Assembly: GCF_028687635.1 (NCBI RefSeq)
Contig: NZ_JAQTZS010000006.1
Coordinates: 62,001-126,000 of the forward strand
Direction: 5' to 3'
From: Malikia sp.
GTDB taxonomy: Bacteria > Pseudomonadota > Gammaproteobacteria > Burkholderiales > Burkholderiaceae_C
Length of the DNA: 64,000 bases
This document shows positions 15,787 to 24,410 of this stretch, piece by piece (position 1 is the first letter of the stretch; the number at the start of each line of letters is the position of its first letter). The translations under genes and the position numbers were made by a program. The notes beneath the pieces were generated by a model, which made no database searches, had not been told where the DNA came from, and saw only the letters and a list, made by a program, of their open reading frames with translations.

Positions 15787-17088
15787 TCAGTTGACCAGCA
15801 CGGCGCCCGAAGTCTTGTGGCTGGCGGTGTCGACCAGGATCAGCGCGCCGAGCAGGCGCGAGTCGGCAAAAGACACCGCCGGCAGCGCTTCCTGCAGCAG
15901 CAGCTCGACATGGCCGATCGCGTTCGGGTCGAGTCGATCCGCCGCTTCCTCGGCCAGGGTGTTGATCTCCAGCTTGTGCACCACGCGCTTGACCTTGGCC
16001 TTGACCCAGCGGTGGCCGTGCAGCGCCCAGTAGACGCGCCCGGCGACCAGCGGCTCGTCGTCCATCCAGGCCACGGTGGCCGACAGTTCCTTCTGGCCCG
16101 GGTAGGGGCTGACCGCGGCCGGGGTGTCGAAGTCGTCGTCGGCCACGGCGGCGGCCACCGGAGCGGCCAGGATCCAGTCGCCGCGCGAGACATCCACCTC
16201 CCGGTCGAGCGTGACACCGGCGCTGCGCCCGGCCGCCACGGCGCCGGGGCGGCGGGCATGGTCGAGCACCTGGGCCACCACGGCCTTCTGGCCGCTCGGG
16301 AACACCTGCACCTCGATGCCGGGCGCGAAGCCGCCGGCGGCGACGCGGCCCCAGAACACGCGGCGGCCCTGGCTGGTCACATGGCTGTCGTGCTGCTTCT
16401 CGACCCACTGCACCGGCAGCGCGACCGGAGCCTGCACGTCGGTCGGGGTGTTGGGCAGTTTTTCGAGGATCTGCAGCAGGGTCGGGCCTTCGTAGCCGCA
16501 CCAGCCGGGGTTGGTGAAGTCGACCACGTTCCAGCCCTTGAGCGCCGACACCGGCACGATGGCGGTCACGGGAATGCCGGCTTCGGCCGCGAAGGCGTTG
16601 AGCGCGCCGCTGATGTGCTTGAACGCCAGCGCGGCGTCGTCCACCGCGTCGAGCTTGTTGACCGCGAACACGATGCTGGGCACGCGCAGCAGCTTGCACA
16701 GCAGCGAATGGCGCCGCGTCTGCGGCAGCAGCTTGAGGCCGGCGTCGGCCCAGTCGAGCTTGATCGAGTCGACCAGCACCACGGCGGCGTCGGCGCTGGA
16801 GGCGGCCGTCACCATGTTGCGGGTGTACTGCTCGTGGCCCGGCGCGTCGCCGATGATGAACTTTCGGTCCTCGGTGCTGAAGTAGCGGTAGGCCACGTCG
16901 ATCGTGATGCCCTGCTCGCGCTCGGCGCTCAGGCCGTCGGTCAGCAGCGCCAGGTCGGTCTCGCCGCCGCGTTGCACGCCGGCCAGGTGATCCTGCAGCA
17001 CGGCCTTGCTGTCGACCAGCAGCCGACCGATCAGCGTGCTCTTGCCGTCGTCGACCGAGCCGCAGGTGATGAATTTGAGTGCGTCCAT
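15787..17088 (-). CDS. cysN: Sulfate adenylyltransferase subunit 1 (GTPase) CysN
   Basis: A 433-residue EF-Tu-like GTPase that, with CysD, makes adenosine phosphosulfate from ATP and sulfate. G motifs: GSVDDGKST (about 10-18), DAPGHEQYTRNM and NKLD. The start is set at MDALKFITCG, in keeping with the family; the open frame extends upstream but only antisense-like sequence. No APS kinase (CysC) domain is fused at the C-terminus, consistent with an APS-type reductase in the same operon. Last gene of the sulfur operon. Confidence 0.95.
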   Translation of the reverse strand: MDALKFITCGSVDDGKSTLIGRLLVDSKAVLQDHLAGVQRGGETDLALLTDGLSAEREQGITIDVAYRYFSTEDRKFIIGDAPGHEQYTRNMVTAASSADAAVVLVDSIKLDWADAGLKLLPQTRRHSLLCKLLRVPSIVFAVNKLDAVDDAALAFKHISGALNAFAAEAGIPVTAIVPVSALKGWNVVDFTNPGWCGYEGPTLLQILEKLPNTPTDVQAPVALPVQWVEKQHDSHVTSQGRRVFWGRVAAGGFAPGIEVQVFPSGQKAVVAQVLDHARRPGAVAAGRSAGVTLDREVDVSRGDWILAAPVAAAVADDDFDTPAAVSPYPGQKELSATVAWMDDEPLVAGRVYWALHGHRWVKAKVKRVVHKLEINTLAEEAADRLDPNAIGHVELLLQEALPAVSFADSRLLGALILVDTASHKTSGAVLVN

Positions 17089-17120
17089 GTGTCTAGTCTC
17101 TTTGCGGGTCTGACGGGGGC

Positions 17121-18029
17121 TTAGAAATAGCCTTCGCGCTTGCGCTTTTCCATTGACGCGTCGCTGGTCTTGTCGTCCATGCGGGTCGCGCCGCGCTCGG
17201 ACAGGTCGGCCGCCAGGGTCTCGATCACGATCTCGCCCGGGGTGGCGGCGGTGCTGGCGACCGGGCAGGTGCAGGTGATGTCGCCCACGGTGCGGAAGCG
17301 CACGTCGCGCAGCACGACCTGCTCGCCCTCCTTGGGCGGGGTCAGCGGCGTGACGGGAACCAGCAGGCCCTTGCGCTCGACGATCTCGCGCTGGTGCGTG
17401 TAGTAGAGGCTGGGCAGGCCGATGTGCTCGCGCTCGATGTACTGCCAGACGTCCATCTCGGTCCAGTTGCTGATCGGGAACACGCGGAAATGCTCGCCCG
17501 GCTGCAGCCGGGTGTTGAACAGCGTCCAGAGCTCGGGGCGCTGGGCCTTGGGCTGCCACTGGCCGAAGGCGTCGCGGTGGCTGAAGATGCGTTCCTTGGC
17601 GCGCGCCTTTTCCTCGTCGCGACGGGCGCCGCCCATCAGCGCGTCGAAGCGGAATTCCTCGATCGCCTCCAGCAGCGTGACCGACTGATGCGCGTTGCGG
17701 CTTTCCTCGGGGTGGCTCAGGCGCACGGTGCCGCGCGCCATCGAATCCTCCACGCTGCGCACGATCAGCTCGGCGCCGAGTTCCTGGGCGCGGAAGTCAC
17801 GGAAATCGGTCACTTCCTTGAAGTTGTGGCCGGTGTCGATCATCAGCAGCGGATACGGGATGCGGCCGATGCCGAACGCCTTCTCGGCGCACTTGAGCAT
17901 GACCAGCGAGTCCTTGCCGCCCGAGAACAGCATGGCGGGGCGCTCGAAGGTGGCGGCGACCTCGCGCAGGATGAAGATGGTTTCTTCTTCCAGCGCGTCG
18001 AGGTGCGAGTTGTTGAGTTGGTGGCTCAT
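17121..18029 (-). CDS. cysD: Sulfate adenylyltransferase subunit 2 CysD
   Basis: A 302-residue PP-loop ATP pyrophosphatase (SGGKDS near residue 45) that forms the ATP sulfurylase with CysN. It starts MSHQLNNSHLDALEEETI after the purine-rich AAAGAAAGAAC; an ATG 6 codons upstream (18047) overlaps the cysH stop as ATGA and could be used instead. The C-terminus ending KRKREGYF is characteristic of CysD. Gap to cysN is 32 bases. Confidence 0.95.
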   Translation of the reverse strand: MSHQLNNSHLDALEEETIFILREVAATFERPAMLFSGGKDSLVMLKCAEKAFGIGRIPYPLLMIDTGHNFKEVTDFRDFRAQELGAELIVRSVEDSMARGTVRLSHPEESRNAHQSVTLLEAIEEFRFDALMGGARRDEEKARAKERIFSHRDAFGQWQPKAQRPELWTLFNTRLQPGEHFRVFPISNWTEMDVWQYIEREHIGLPSLYYTHQREIVERKGLLVPVTPLTPPKEGEQVVLRDVRFRTVGDITCTCPVASTAATPGEIVIETLAADLSERGATRMDDKTSDASMEKRKREGYF

Positions 18030-18043
18030 GTTCTTTCTTTCAG

Positions 18044-18814
18044 TCATTGCTTCACGTGCAGGCCGCATTCCTTGGCGGACTCGTCCTCCCACCACCAGCG
18101 CCCGGCGCGGAATTCCTCGCCCAGGCTGATGGCGCGGGTGCAGGGCACGCAGCCGATGCTCGGGAAGAACTGGTCGTGCAGCGGGTTGTAGTCGACCTTA
18201 TTCTCAGCGATGTAATGCCAGACATCGCCCCAGCTCCAGTCGGCCAGCGGGTTGAACTTGGTCAGGCCCTTGGTGGCGACTTCGGATTCATCGATCAACG
18301 GCACCTCGGCGCGGGCGTTCGACTGCTCGCGGCGCAGGCCGGTGATCCAGGCCTTCTGGCCCTCAAGCGCGCGCGCCAGCGGCTCCATCTTGCGGATGCC
18401 GCAGCATTCCTTGCGCAGCGCGATGCTGTCATGGATCGAGTCCTGGCCCTTGTCGCGCACGAACTCAATCACGGCCTCGTGCTGCGGGCGGTAGACCTGG
18501 ATCGGCGCGCGTGAATGGGCCTCGGTGCGCTCCAGCAGCGCCAGCGTCTCGGGGTGCAGGCGGCCGGTTTCGAGCACGAACACCGGGATGTCGAGCGACA
18601 GCGCGTTGATCAGGTGCGTGATCACCACGTCCTCGGCGCCCAGGCTCGACGCCTGCTTGAGCGGCTGGAACTCGGCCGCGGCGCGTTGCAGCAGCGCTTT
18701 CGTGGTCGCCAGCTTGTCGGCGTAGTCGGCCGAGGGCTTGGCGTGCAGTTCGGTCGCTGACAGGCGCTGCGGCTTGAAGGCGGACGCAGTGCCCAGTGGG
18801 GAAGTTTCGCTCAT
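18044..18814 (-). CDS. cysH: Adenylylsulfate (APS) reductase CysH
   Basis: A 256-residue PAPS-reductase-family enzyme. The four iron-sulfur cysteines that mark the APS-using type are present as KECCGIRK and CVPCTRA, and the catalytic Cys lies in the C-terminal ECGLH. It reduces APS to sulfite and AMP in the cytoplasm. Phosphate-binding SSLGAEDVV near residue 55. Start chosen at MSETSPLG, 11 bases after the DUF934 stop. Confidence 0.93.
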   Translation of the reverse strand: MSETSPLGTASAFKPQRLSATELHAKPSADYADKLATTKALLQRAAAEFQPLKQASSLGAEDVVITHLINALSLDIPVFVLETGRLHPETLALLERTEAHSRAPIQVYRPQHEAVIEFVRDKGQDSIHDSIALRKECCGIRKMEPLARALEGQKAWITGLRREQSNARAEVPLIDESEVATKGLTKFNPLADWSWGDVWHYIAENKVDYNPLHDQFFPSIGCVPCTRAISLGEEFRAGRWWWEDESAKECGLHVKQ

Positions 18815-18825
18815 CTGGTGTCCCT

Positions 18826-19215
18826 TCAGGCCGTCTTGGCGAAACGGGGTTGCAGGTCGGTCGCGTCGCCCTGGTAGAAGCCGTTGTAATGCTGCAGCAG
18901 CTTTTGTCCCACGGCCGGGTCCTGGTCGGCGCGCAGCACGGCCTCGGAGAAGCCGCAGCGTTTCATCTGCACCAGCTGGTCGACCAGCACGTCGCCGGTG
19001 GCACGGATCACGCCCGCGAAGCCTCGATGGCGGCGCAGCTCGAAAGCCTGGCTGAAGGCGCGGCCGTCGGCGAACTTGGGGAAGGTCAGCTCGATGCGCT
19101 CCACCCCGGCCAGGTCCAGCGTCTGCACGTCGGCGTCGTTGGCCACGGCGAGAACTGCCGGGTTGGCGCCAGCCTCGGCGCTGGCTTGAATGTCTTGTGC
19201 GGTCAGCAGTTTCAT
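18826..19215 (-). CDS. DUF934 protein of the sulfate-reduction operon
   Basis: A 129-residue soluble protein between cysI and cysH. I recognise the DUF934 family from the segment FPKFADGRAFSQAFELR and from its position in betaproteobacterial cys operons. No enzymatic motif is evident. The start is MKLLTAQDIQ with an AGAACA-type purine run upstream; the next upstream ATG would overlap cysI. Its role is unknown but is presumably in sulfite formation or reduction. Confidence 0.85.
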   Translation of the reverse strand: MKLLTAQDIQASAEAGANPAVLAVANDADVQTLDLAGVERIELTFPKFADGRAFSQAFELRRHRGFAGVIRATGDVLVDQLVQMKRCGFSEAVLRADQDPAVGQKLLQHYNGFYQGDATDLQPRFAKTA

Positions 19216-19244
19216 GTTCTTGTTCTCCTCGGGTCGGCAGGCGA

Positions 19245-21032
19245 TCATTCGGCGCGGGCGGTGGCGACCCGCATCGCATTGGCGGCGGCCTTGTAGGGCT
19301 CGGCGCCGACGCGCTGGTAGGTGGCCAGGAAGGTCTCGCCGGCCTGGCGCTGCGCGACATGGGTGTCGAGCAGGGCTTCGATCACGTCGGGGACTTCATT
19401 GTGTGCGAACGACGGGCCGATCACCTTGCCGGGGGTCGGCGCGCCGCTCAGGTCCGAGCCGTCCGAGCCGCCCAGCGTGATCTGGTACCACTCCTTGCCG
19501 TCCTTGTCCACGCCCAGGATGCCGATATGGCCGCTGTGGTGGTGACCGCAGCTGTTGATGCAGCCGCTGATGTGCAGGTCGATCTCGCCCAGGTCTTCCA
19601 GCTCGTCCAGGTCCTGGTAGCGCTCGGTGATGGCGTCGGCCAGCGGCAGCGAGCGCGCGTTGGCCAGGTCGCAGAAGTCACCGCCCGGGCAGGCGATCAT
19701 GTCGGTCAGCAGGCGCACGTTGGCCTTGGCCAGGCCCAGGCGCTTGGCCTCGCGCCAGACGGCGGGCAGCTGGTCGGCGCGCACCCAGGGCAGCACCAGG
19801 TTCTGGTCATGGGTCACGCGCAGCTCGCCCGCGCTGAAGGCGTCGGCCAGTTCGGCCACCGCGTCGAGCTGGTCGGCCGTTGCGTCACCGGGCGACTGGC
19901 CCACGCGCTTGAACGACAGCGTGACCGCGCTCAAGCCCGGGTTGCGGTGCGGCTGCACGTTGCGCGCCAGCCAGCGCTGGAATTCAGCCTGTTGCTCGGC
20001 GCTGACCGGCTCGGCCGCCGGCGTGGCGAAGTCGATCGTCGGCTCGACGAAGCAGGCCTGCACGCGCGCCAGTTCGGCGTCGGTGATGGTGTGCGGGCCG
20101 CCGTCTTGCTCCAGGATGCGGCGGTACTCGGTCTCGACCTCGTCGAAGTAGCGCTGGCCCTCGGCCTTGACCAGGATCTTGATGCGCGCCTTGTACAGGT
20201 TGTCGCGGCGGCCCCAGAGGTTGTAGACGCGGATCACCGCTTCCAGGTAGTTGAGCAGCTGGTTCCAGGGCAGGAAGTCGCGGATGGTGGTCGCGATCAC
20301 CGGGGTGCGGCCCATGCCGCCGCCGACCAGCACCTCGAAGCCGAGCTCGCCGGCCTCGTTCCTCTTGAGCCTGAGGCCGACGTCATGCCAGGCGATCGCG
20401 GCGCGGTCCTCGGTCGCGCCGACGATGGCGCACTTGAACTTGCGCGGCAGGAAGCCGAACTCGGGGTGCAGCGTGCTCCACTGGCGCAGGATCTCGCCGA
20501 ACGGGCGCGGGTCGGCGATCTCGTCGACCGCCACGCCGGCCAGCGCGTCGCTGGTGGTGTTGCGGATGCAGTTGCCGCTGGTCTGGATGCCGTGCAGGCC
20601 GACCGTGGCCAGCAGGTCCATCACGTCGGCGGCCTGGGTCAGCGGAATCCAGTTGAACTGGACGTTCTGGCGCGTCGTGAAATGGGCGTAGCCGGTCAGC
20701 AGCCGGCTGCCGATCGCCTTGCCGTCGCGCAGCTGGATGTCGCCGAGCTTGTTCTGCGCCGCGACCGCGCCCTGGAACACCTCGTGGCTGGGCTGGTCGT
20801 ATTCGCGCGCGATCCGGCCCAGCACGCGCAGCTGCCTGGTGCTGAGCTCGCCATAGGGCACGGCGACGCGCAGCATCGGTGCGTGACGCTGGATGTACCA
20901 GCCGTTTTGCAGCCGCAGCGGCTTGAATTCATCGCCACCCAGGGTGCCGGCGTGGAAGCGATCGAGCTGGTCGCGGAACTGCTCGGCGCGCTGGCGCACG
21001 AACTGGCGGTCAAATTCGGTGTACTGGTACAT
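19245..21032 (-). CDS. cysI: Sulfite (or nitrite) reductase hemoprotein CysI
   Basis: A 595-residue siroheme/4Fe-4S reductase that takes six electrons to turn sulfite into sulfide. The cluster and siroheme ligands are in the segments IACPGGDFCDLANAR and HISGCINSCGHHHSGHIG. The ferrodoxin-like half-domains repeat, as in the family. Context (cysH, cysD, cysN) argues for sulfite rather than nitrite. No flavoprotein cysJ is next to it, so ferredoxin or another donor is likely. Follows the TauE-like gene by 24 bases. Confidence 0.92.
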   Translation of the reverse strand: MYQYTEFDRQFVRQRAEQFRDQLDRFHAGTLGGDEFKPLRLQNGWYIQRHAPMLRVAVPYGELSTRQLRVLGRIAREYDQPSHEVFQGAVAAQNKLGDIQLRDGKAIGSRLLTGYAHFTTRQNVQFNWIPLTQAADVMDLLATVGLHGIQTSGNCIRNTTSDALAGVAVDEIADPRPFGEILRQWSTLHPEFGFLPRKFKCAIVGATEDRAAIAWHDVGLRLKRNEAGELGFEVLVGGGMGRTPVIATTIRDFLPWNQLLNYLEAVIRVYNLWGRRDNLYKARIKILVKAEGQRYFDEVETEYRRILEQDGGPHTITDAELARVQACFVEPTIDFATPAAEPVSAEQQAEFQRWLARNVQPHRNPGLSAVTLSFKRVGQSPGDATADQLDAVAELADAFSAGELRVTHDQNLVLPWVRADQLPAVWREAKRLGLAKANVRLLTDMIACPGGDFCDLANARSLPLADAITERYQDLDELEDLGEIDLHISGCINSCGHHHSGHIGILGVDKDGKEWYQITLGGSDGSDLSGAPTPGKVIGPSFAHNEVPDVIEALLDTHVAQRQAGETFLATYQRVGAEPYKAAANAMRVATARAE

Positions 21033-21056
21033 ACGGGTTCAGGTTCAATAAACGGT

Positions 21057-21872
21057 TCAGACGGCGATCAGCTTGGTGCCGGCATAGGCCAGCAGCAGCG
21101 CCAGCAGCGAGCGCACCACGCGCTCCGGGGTCTTGTGGATCAGTTGCGCGCCAATCCAGATGCCGGGCAGCGAGCCCGCCAGCAGCTTGAGCAGCAGCTC
21201 CCAGTCGACCGAGCCCAGCGAGGCGTGGCCCAGCCCCGCGACCAGGGTCAGCGGCACGGCGTAGGCGATATCGGCCGCGATGATACGCGGCAGCGGCAGC
21301 AGCGGAAACAGCACCAGCAGCACCGTCACGCCGATGGCGCCGGCACCGACCGAGGTGATGGTGACCAGCGAGCCGATCAGCGCGCCGAACAGCACCGGCA
21401 GGCTCCAGTGGCGGGCGCGCATCGCGGCGTCGCTCTCACCGACCGGCGCCACGGCGCCCTGGCTGTTCATCACGCGCACCGGGGGCTTGCGCATGCGCAC
21501 GGCCTTGAACAAGGTGGCCGCGGCGGTCAGCAGCAGCGCGCAGCCCAGGGTGGTGGTCATGAGCTTTTGCACCTCGGCGCCGGCTGGGCCGACCGAATGC
21601 AGCACATAGAGCGTGATCAGTGAAGCCGGGATGCTGCCCGAGCAGAGCTGGCCGACCACCTTCCAGGGCACCAGGCGCTTCTTCATCAGGCTGACGGTGC
21701 CGCCGGCCTTGGTGAAGGCCGCGAACAGCAGATCGGTGCCAACCGCCATGTAGGGCTTGACGCCGAAGAAGAAGATCAGGATGGGGGTCATGAGCGAGCC
21801 GCCGCCGACGCCGGTCAGACCGACGATCAGACCCACGGCGAACCCCGCAATGACAAAGCCAATATCGTGCAT
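21057..21872 (-). CDS. TauE/SafE family membrane permease (sulfite/sulfur anion exporter type)
   Basis: A 271-residue inner-membrane protein with about eight hydrophobic segments and the family pattern GLTGVGGGSLMTPIL at the N-terminus, repeated as TSVGAGAIGVTVLL in the second half. Start at MHDIGFVIAG. Being first in the sulfate-reduction operon, it probably moves sulfite or another sulfur compound across the membrane. Confidence 0.88.
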   Translation of the reverse strand: MHDIGFVIAGFAVGLIVGLTGVGGGSLMTPILIFFFGVKPYMAVGTDLLFAAFTKAGGTVSLMKKRLVPWKVVGQLCSGSIPASLITLYVLHSVGPAGAEVQKLMTTTLGCALLLTAAATLFKAVRMRKPPVRVMNSQGAVAPVGESDAAMRARHWSLPVLFGALIGSLVTITSVGAGAIGVTVLLVLFPLLPLPRIIAADIAYAVPLTLVAGLGHASLGSVDWELLLKLLAGSLPGIWIGAQLIHKTPERVVRSLLALLLAYAGTKLIAV

Positions 21873-21928
21873 GGGTCGTAACTGTAAAGGCAGCCTTAAT
21901 AATCCCAAACGATTTTTTTCTTTTTTCT

Positions 21929-21950
21929 ACATATGAAAAAAGTTATATGT
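21929..21950. promoter_or_regulatory. Palindrome upstream of the sulfur operon (LysR-type/CysB-like site candidate)
   Basis: ACATAT (21929-21934) and ATATGT (21945-21950) form a perfect inverted repeat with a 10-base centre, in an AT-rich 125-base gap before the TauE-like gene. This fits the general LysR-type operator (ATAT-N10-ATAT). Assignment to CysB is inference. Confidence 0.45.
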
Positions 21951-21997
21951 ACTGGCGGCTGCTGCCTGGGTCCGCCAGTCCCTGGCCAAGCAGCGGC

Positions 21998-23830
21998 TTA
22001 AGCGGTCCTGGCCGGTGCCGGCTTGATGAACCGCGCCGCCAGCAGCGACAGCGCCAGCCGGCGCTCGACCGGCCAGGGCTCGCCATGCAGCAGCGCGGCG
22101 AGCAGCTCGCCGCTCAGCACCGACAGCGTCAGGCCGCGCGCGCCCATGCCGGCGCAGACATGCAGGCCCGGCCAGGCCTGTGGCTCCAGCGGGCCGACGG
22201 CCGGTACCCGGTCCGGCAGCGTGCAGCGCAGCCCGGCCCAGGCACCCGCCTGCTCGAAAGCCGGCGCCAGTGCCGCCCCAAGTTCGGGCAGCAGGCGCAT
22301 CAGCTTGTCACGGTTGGCGATCTGGTCCTCGGACTTGAGGTCGGCGCCTGATGCGCCGCGCTCGAAGGTCGAGCCGGCGATCCAGGCCGGGCGGCCGTCC
22401 GGCCCCGGCGTGCCGCTGACGAAGCAACCGTGGCCGTTGACCGGCATGGTGGGCAGCAGGGCGCGTACCGACCCGGGCAGCTCGTCGATCGCGCCCCAGC
22501 TGATCTGGCCGCGCAGCGGATTGAGCGGCGGCGAGGTGAGGCCGCTGCGCTGCAGCAGCCCGCGCGTGTCGTAGGCGCAGGCGAGCACGACCTGCTCGGC
22601 GCGGGCCAGTTCGGTGCCGTCCGCGTCGAGCAGGCGCCAGCCGCCCTCGGCCAGCGGCGCGAGCGCCGCGACCTTGCAGTCACCGCGCCATTGGATGTTG
22701 GGGTGAGCAAGCTGCGCGCTGACCAGTCGGGCCGGGCGCAGCCAGCCAGCCATGCCGTGCCAGAGTGCCTGGGTGTCGGGGTTTAGTCTGGCGCCCGCCA
22801 GTTCATCCGGGCTGGCCGCGCGGCTGGACTGCACGCCGACCCGCTGCCAGGCCTCGCCGCGCGGCAGGCTGTGCTTGCCCTCGATCTGGTGTTCCAGCAC
22901 GCCGCTGGGTGCCCAGTCCTTGCCCTCGCGCAGCAGCGCGGCGGCCCGCTGCAGCGTCAGCCGCACGCCCGCGCGGGTCAGGCGCGACAGTGCCGCATCG
23001 TCGGGCGACACATGGGGCGCCACCAGCCCGGCTGGCAGGGCGGACGCACCCGTGGCCGGTTCGGCGGCCTGGTCCAGCAGCTCGACCGTCCAGCCGCGCT
23101 GGGCCAGACTCCAGGCCACGGCCGAGCCCGACAGTCCGCCACCCACCACGACCGCATGGCGGCCGTTCGCAGCCGCGCGCGGGCGCAGCGCGGAACGGGG
23201 TTGCCAGCGTGGTGCGTATCGGGCTTGCAGCCCGGCATCTGCTGCGGGGGGTGGTTCGGAAATGGCGAAGCCGGCCGCGATCAGCTCGGCTTGCAGGGCG
23301 GCACTGGCACGGTCGCCGTTCAGGTGGCTGCCCGGTCGGCACAGGCGCGCCAGCATGCGGGCCTGTTCACGTTCCTGGCCCGTCGAAGCTGAGCGGGAGT
23401 CTAGGGTGTCAATATCGGGGTTCTGCCGGGACAGCCAGATCTGGTCGACCGCCGCGTCCAGCGTCGGCAGCCAGTCCTGCGCCTGGCCCACGCACAGCGT
23501 CAGCAGCACCCGCTCGTCGTCGAATGCGAAACGATGCACGCCCGGCAACAGGGCCTGCCAGCGCCTTGCCAGCTGCTGAGCCAAGGCCGACAGCTCGGGC
23601 TCGCAGGCGGCTGCGCGCAGCAGCTCGGCCACCGCCACCGGCTCGGGATCGACCGCGGTGTAGAACAGGCGCCCGGGCCGCCGCGCATCGTCGCGCCAGA
23701 CCTGCCAGCACTGGAGGAAGTTCAGCCCCGTGCCAACGCCGATCTCAAGCTGATGCCAGACCGGCTGGCCAGCCCAGCACAGGGGGACCGCTGGCGCTGG
23801 GCTCTCCGAGTTGGTGCTGGCAGGGCGCAT
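21998..23830 (-). CDS. mnmC: MnmC-like tRNA-modification protein with altered methyltransferase half
   Basis: A 610-residue protein with MnmC two-domain order. The C-terminal half is an intact FAD oxidase: VVVGGGLSGSAVAWSL, GASALPAGLVAPHVS and GARGLTLSVLSGEL; in MnmC this removes the carboxymethyl group of cmnm5U34. The N-terminal half keeps the SAM-site motif EIGVGTGLNFL but lacks the usual first about 50 residues. The expected LDGFAPAKNP motif with the catalytic Asp is replaced by IWLSRQNPDID. Methylation activity is therefore doubtful. Start MRPASTN lies 7 bases after the yggX stop. Confidence 0.85.
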   Translation of the reverse strand: MRPASTNSESPAPAVPLCWAGQPVWHQLEIGVGTGLNFLQCWQVWRDDARRPGRLFYTAVDPEPVAVAELLRAAACEPELSALAQQLARRWQALLPGVHRFAFDDERVLLTLCVGQAQDWLPTLDAAVDQIWLSRQNPDIDTLDSRSASTGQEREQARMLARLCRPGSHLNGDRASAALQAELIAAGFAISEPPPAADAGLQARYAPRWQPRSALRPRAAANGRHAVVVGGGLSGSAVAWSLAQRGWTVELLDQAAEPATGASALPAGLVAPHVSPDDAALSRLTRAGVRLTLQRAAALLREGKDWAPSGVLEHQIEGKHSLPRGEAWQRVGVQSSRAASPDELAGARLNPDTQALWHGMAGWLRPARLVSAQLAHPNIQWRGDCKVAALAPLAEGGWRLLDADGTELARAEQVVLACAYDTRGLLQRSGLTSPPLNPLRGQISWGAIDELPGSVRALLPTMPVNGHGCFVSGTPGPDGRPAWIAGSTFERGASGADLKSEDQIANRDKLMRLLPELGAALAPAFEQAGAWAGLRCTLPDRVPAVGPLEPQAWPGLHVCAGMGARGLTLSVLSGELLAALLHGEPWPVERRLALSLLAARFIKPAPARTA

Positions 23831-23837
23831 GACCGCC

Positions 23838-24113
23838 TCAGCCCTCGGACGGCGGGACGTAGCCGGCGGCCTGGTCGGCGCCTTCGCCAAAGAAATGCTT
23901 CTCCATCTGGCGTGCCAGGTACTGGCGGGCGCGGGCGTCGGCCAGGTTCAGGCGGTTCTCGTTGACCAGCATGGTCTGGTGCTTGAGCCAGTCGGCCCAG
24001 GCCTGCTTGCTGACGTGCTGCCAGATGCGCTTGCCCATTTCGCCGGGGTAGGGCGGGAAATCCAGGCCTTCGGCCTCGACGCCGAGCTTGATGCATTGAA
24101 CGGTGCGCGCCAT
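23838..24113 (-). CDS. yggX: Fe(2+)-trafficking protein YggX
   Basis: A 91-residue protein of the YggX family: [21 protein letters not shown]... then [16 protein letters not shown] and [15 protein letters not shown]. The conserved N-terminal Cys (C7) is present. It helps protect iron-sulfur clusters from oxidative damage and is cytoplasmic. It precedes mnmC on the minus strand. Confidence 0.95.
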   Translation of the reverse strand: MARTVQCIKLGVEAEGLDFPPYPGEMGKRIWQHVSKQAWADWLKHQTMLVNENRLNLADARARQYLARQMEKHFFGEGADQAAGYVPPSEG

Positions 24114-24410
24114 CTTGCGTTCCTTCTTTAGAAGTTCAGGTTATGAAAGTATGAAATTTTATTGGTTCTGCCTTGCAGCAAGCGCAGGCACAATCCTGCC
24201 CGCTGACCAAGCTTGAGACTGTAGCAAGCTTTGCATGCCGTATCCGGAGTAGGCTTGACGCTGATCAAGCGGCCGTGGCGGCCTGCCGCTACACTACGGG
24301 CCTTGGCTGCCTGGCAGCCTTACCACGTTTCCATCCTGCCCTGACTGCGGTGAATTGCCGCCAGGGCTCGGGCAGCGCCGATCCGGCCCTGCCTCGCATA
24401 CATCAACACC
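24114..24410. other. Intergenic region between yggX and fpr (divergent)
   Basis: 297 bases with no gene. It holds the FNR-type promoter listed separately and, beyond it, an untranslated leader of about 108 bases for fpr. On the yggX side only an AT-rich stretch (24140-24170) is seen, which probably holds the yggX promoter. Confidence 0.6.
24255..24295 (+). promoter_or_regulatory. FNR/ANR-type class II promoter of fpr
   Basis: TTGACGCTGATCAA (24255-24268) matches the FNR consensus TTGAT-N4-ATCAA in 9 of 10 fixed positions. TACACT (24290-24295) is a good -10. The box centre would be about 41 bases before the predicted start (about 24302), the exact geometry of a class II FNR-activated promoter. 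Confidence 0.6.

Noticed and set aside
19197-21623. 808-residue plus-strand open frame
   Set aside because: Antisense to cysI, which has full siroheme motifs; composition (His/Gln/Arg/Gly) is typical of shadow frames.
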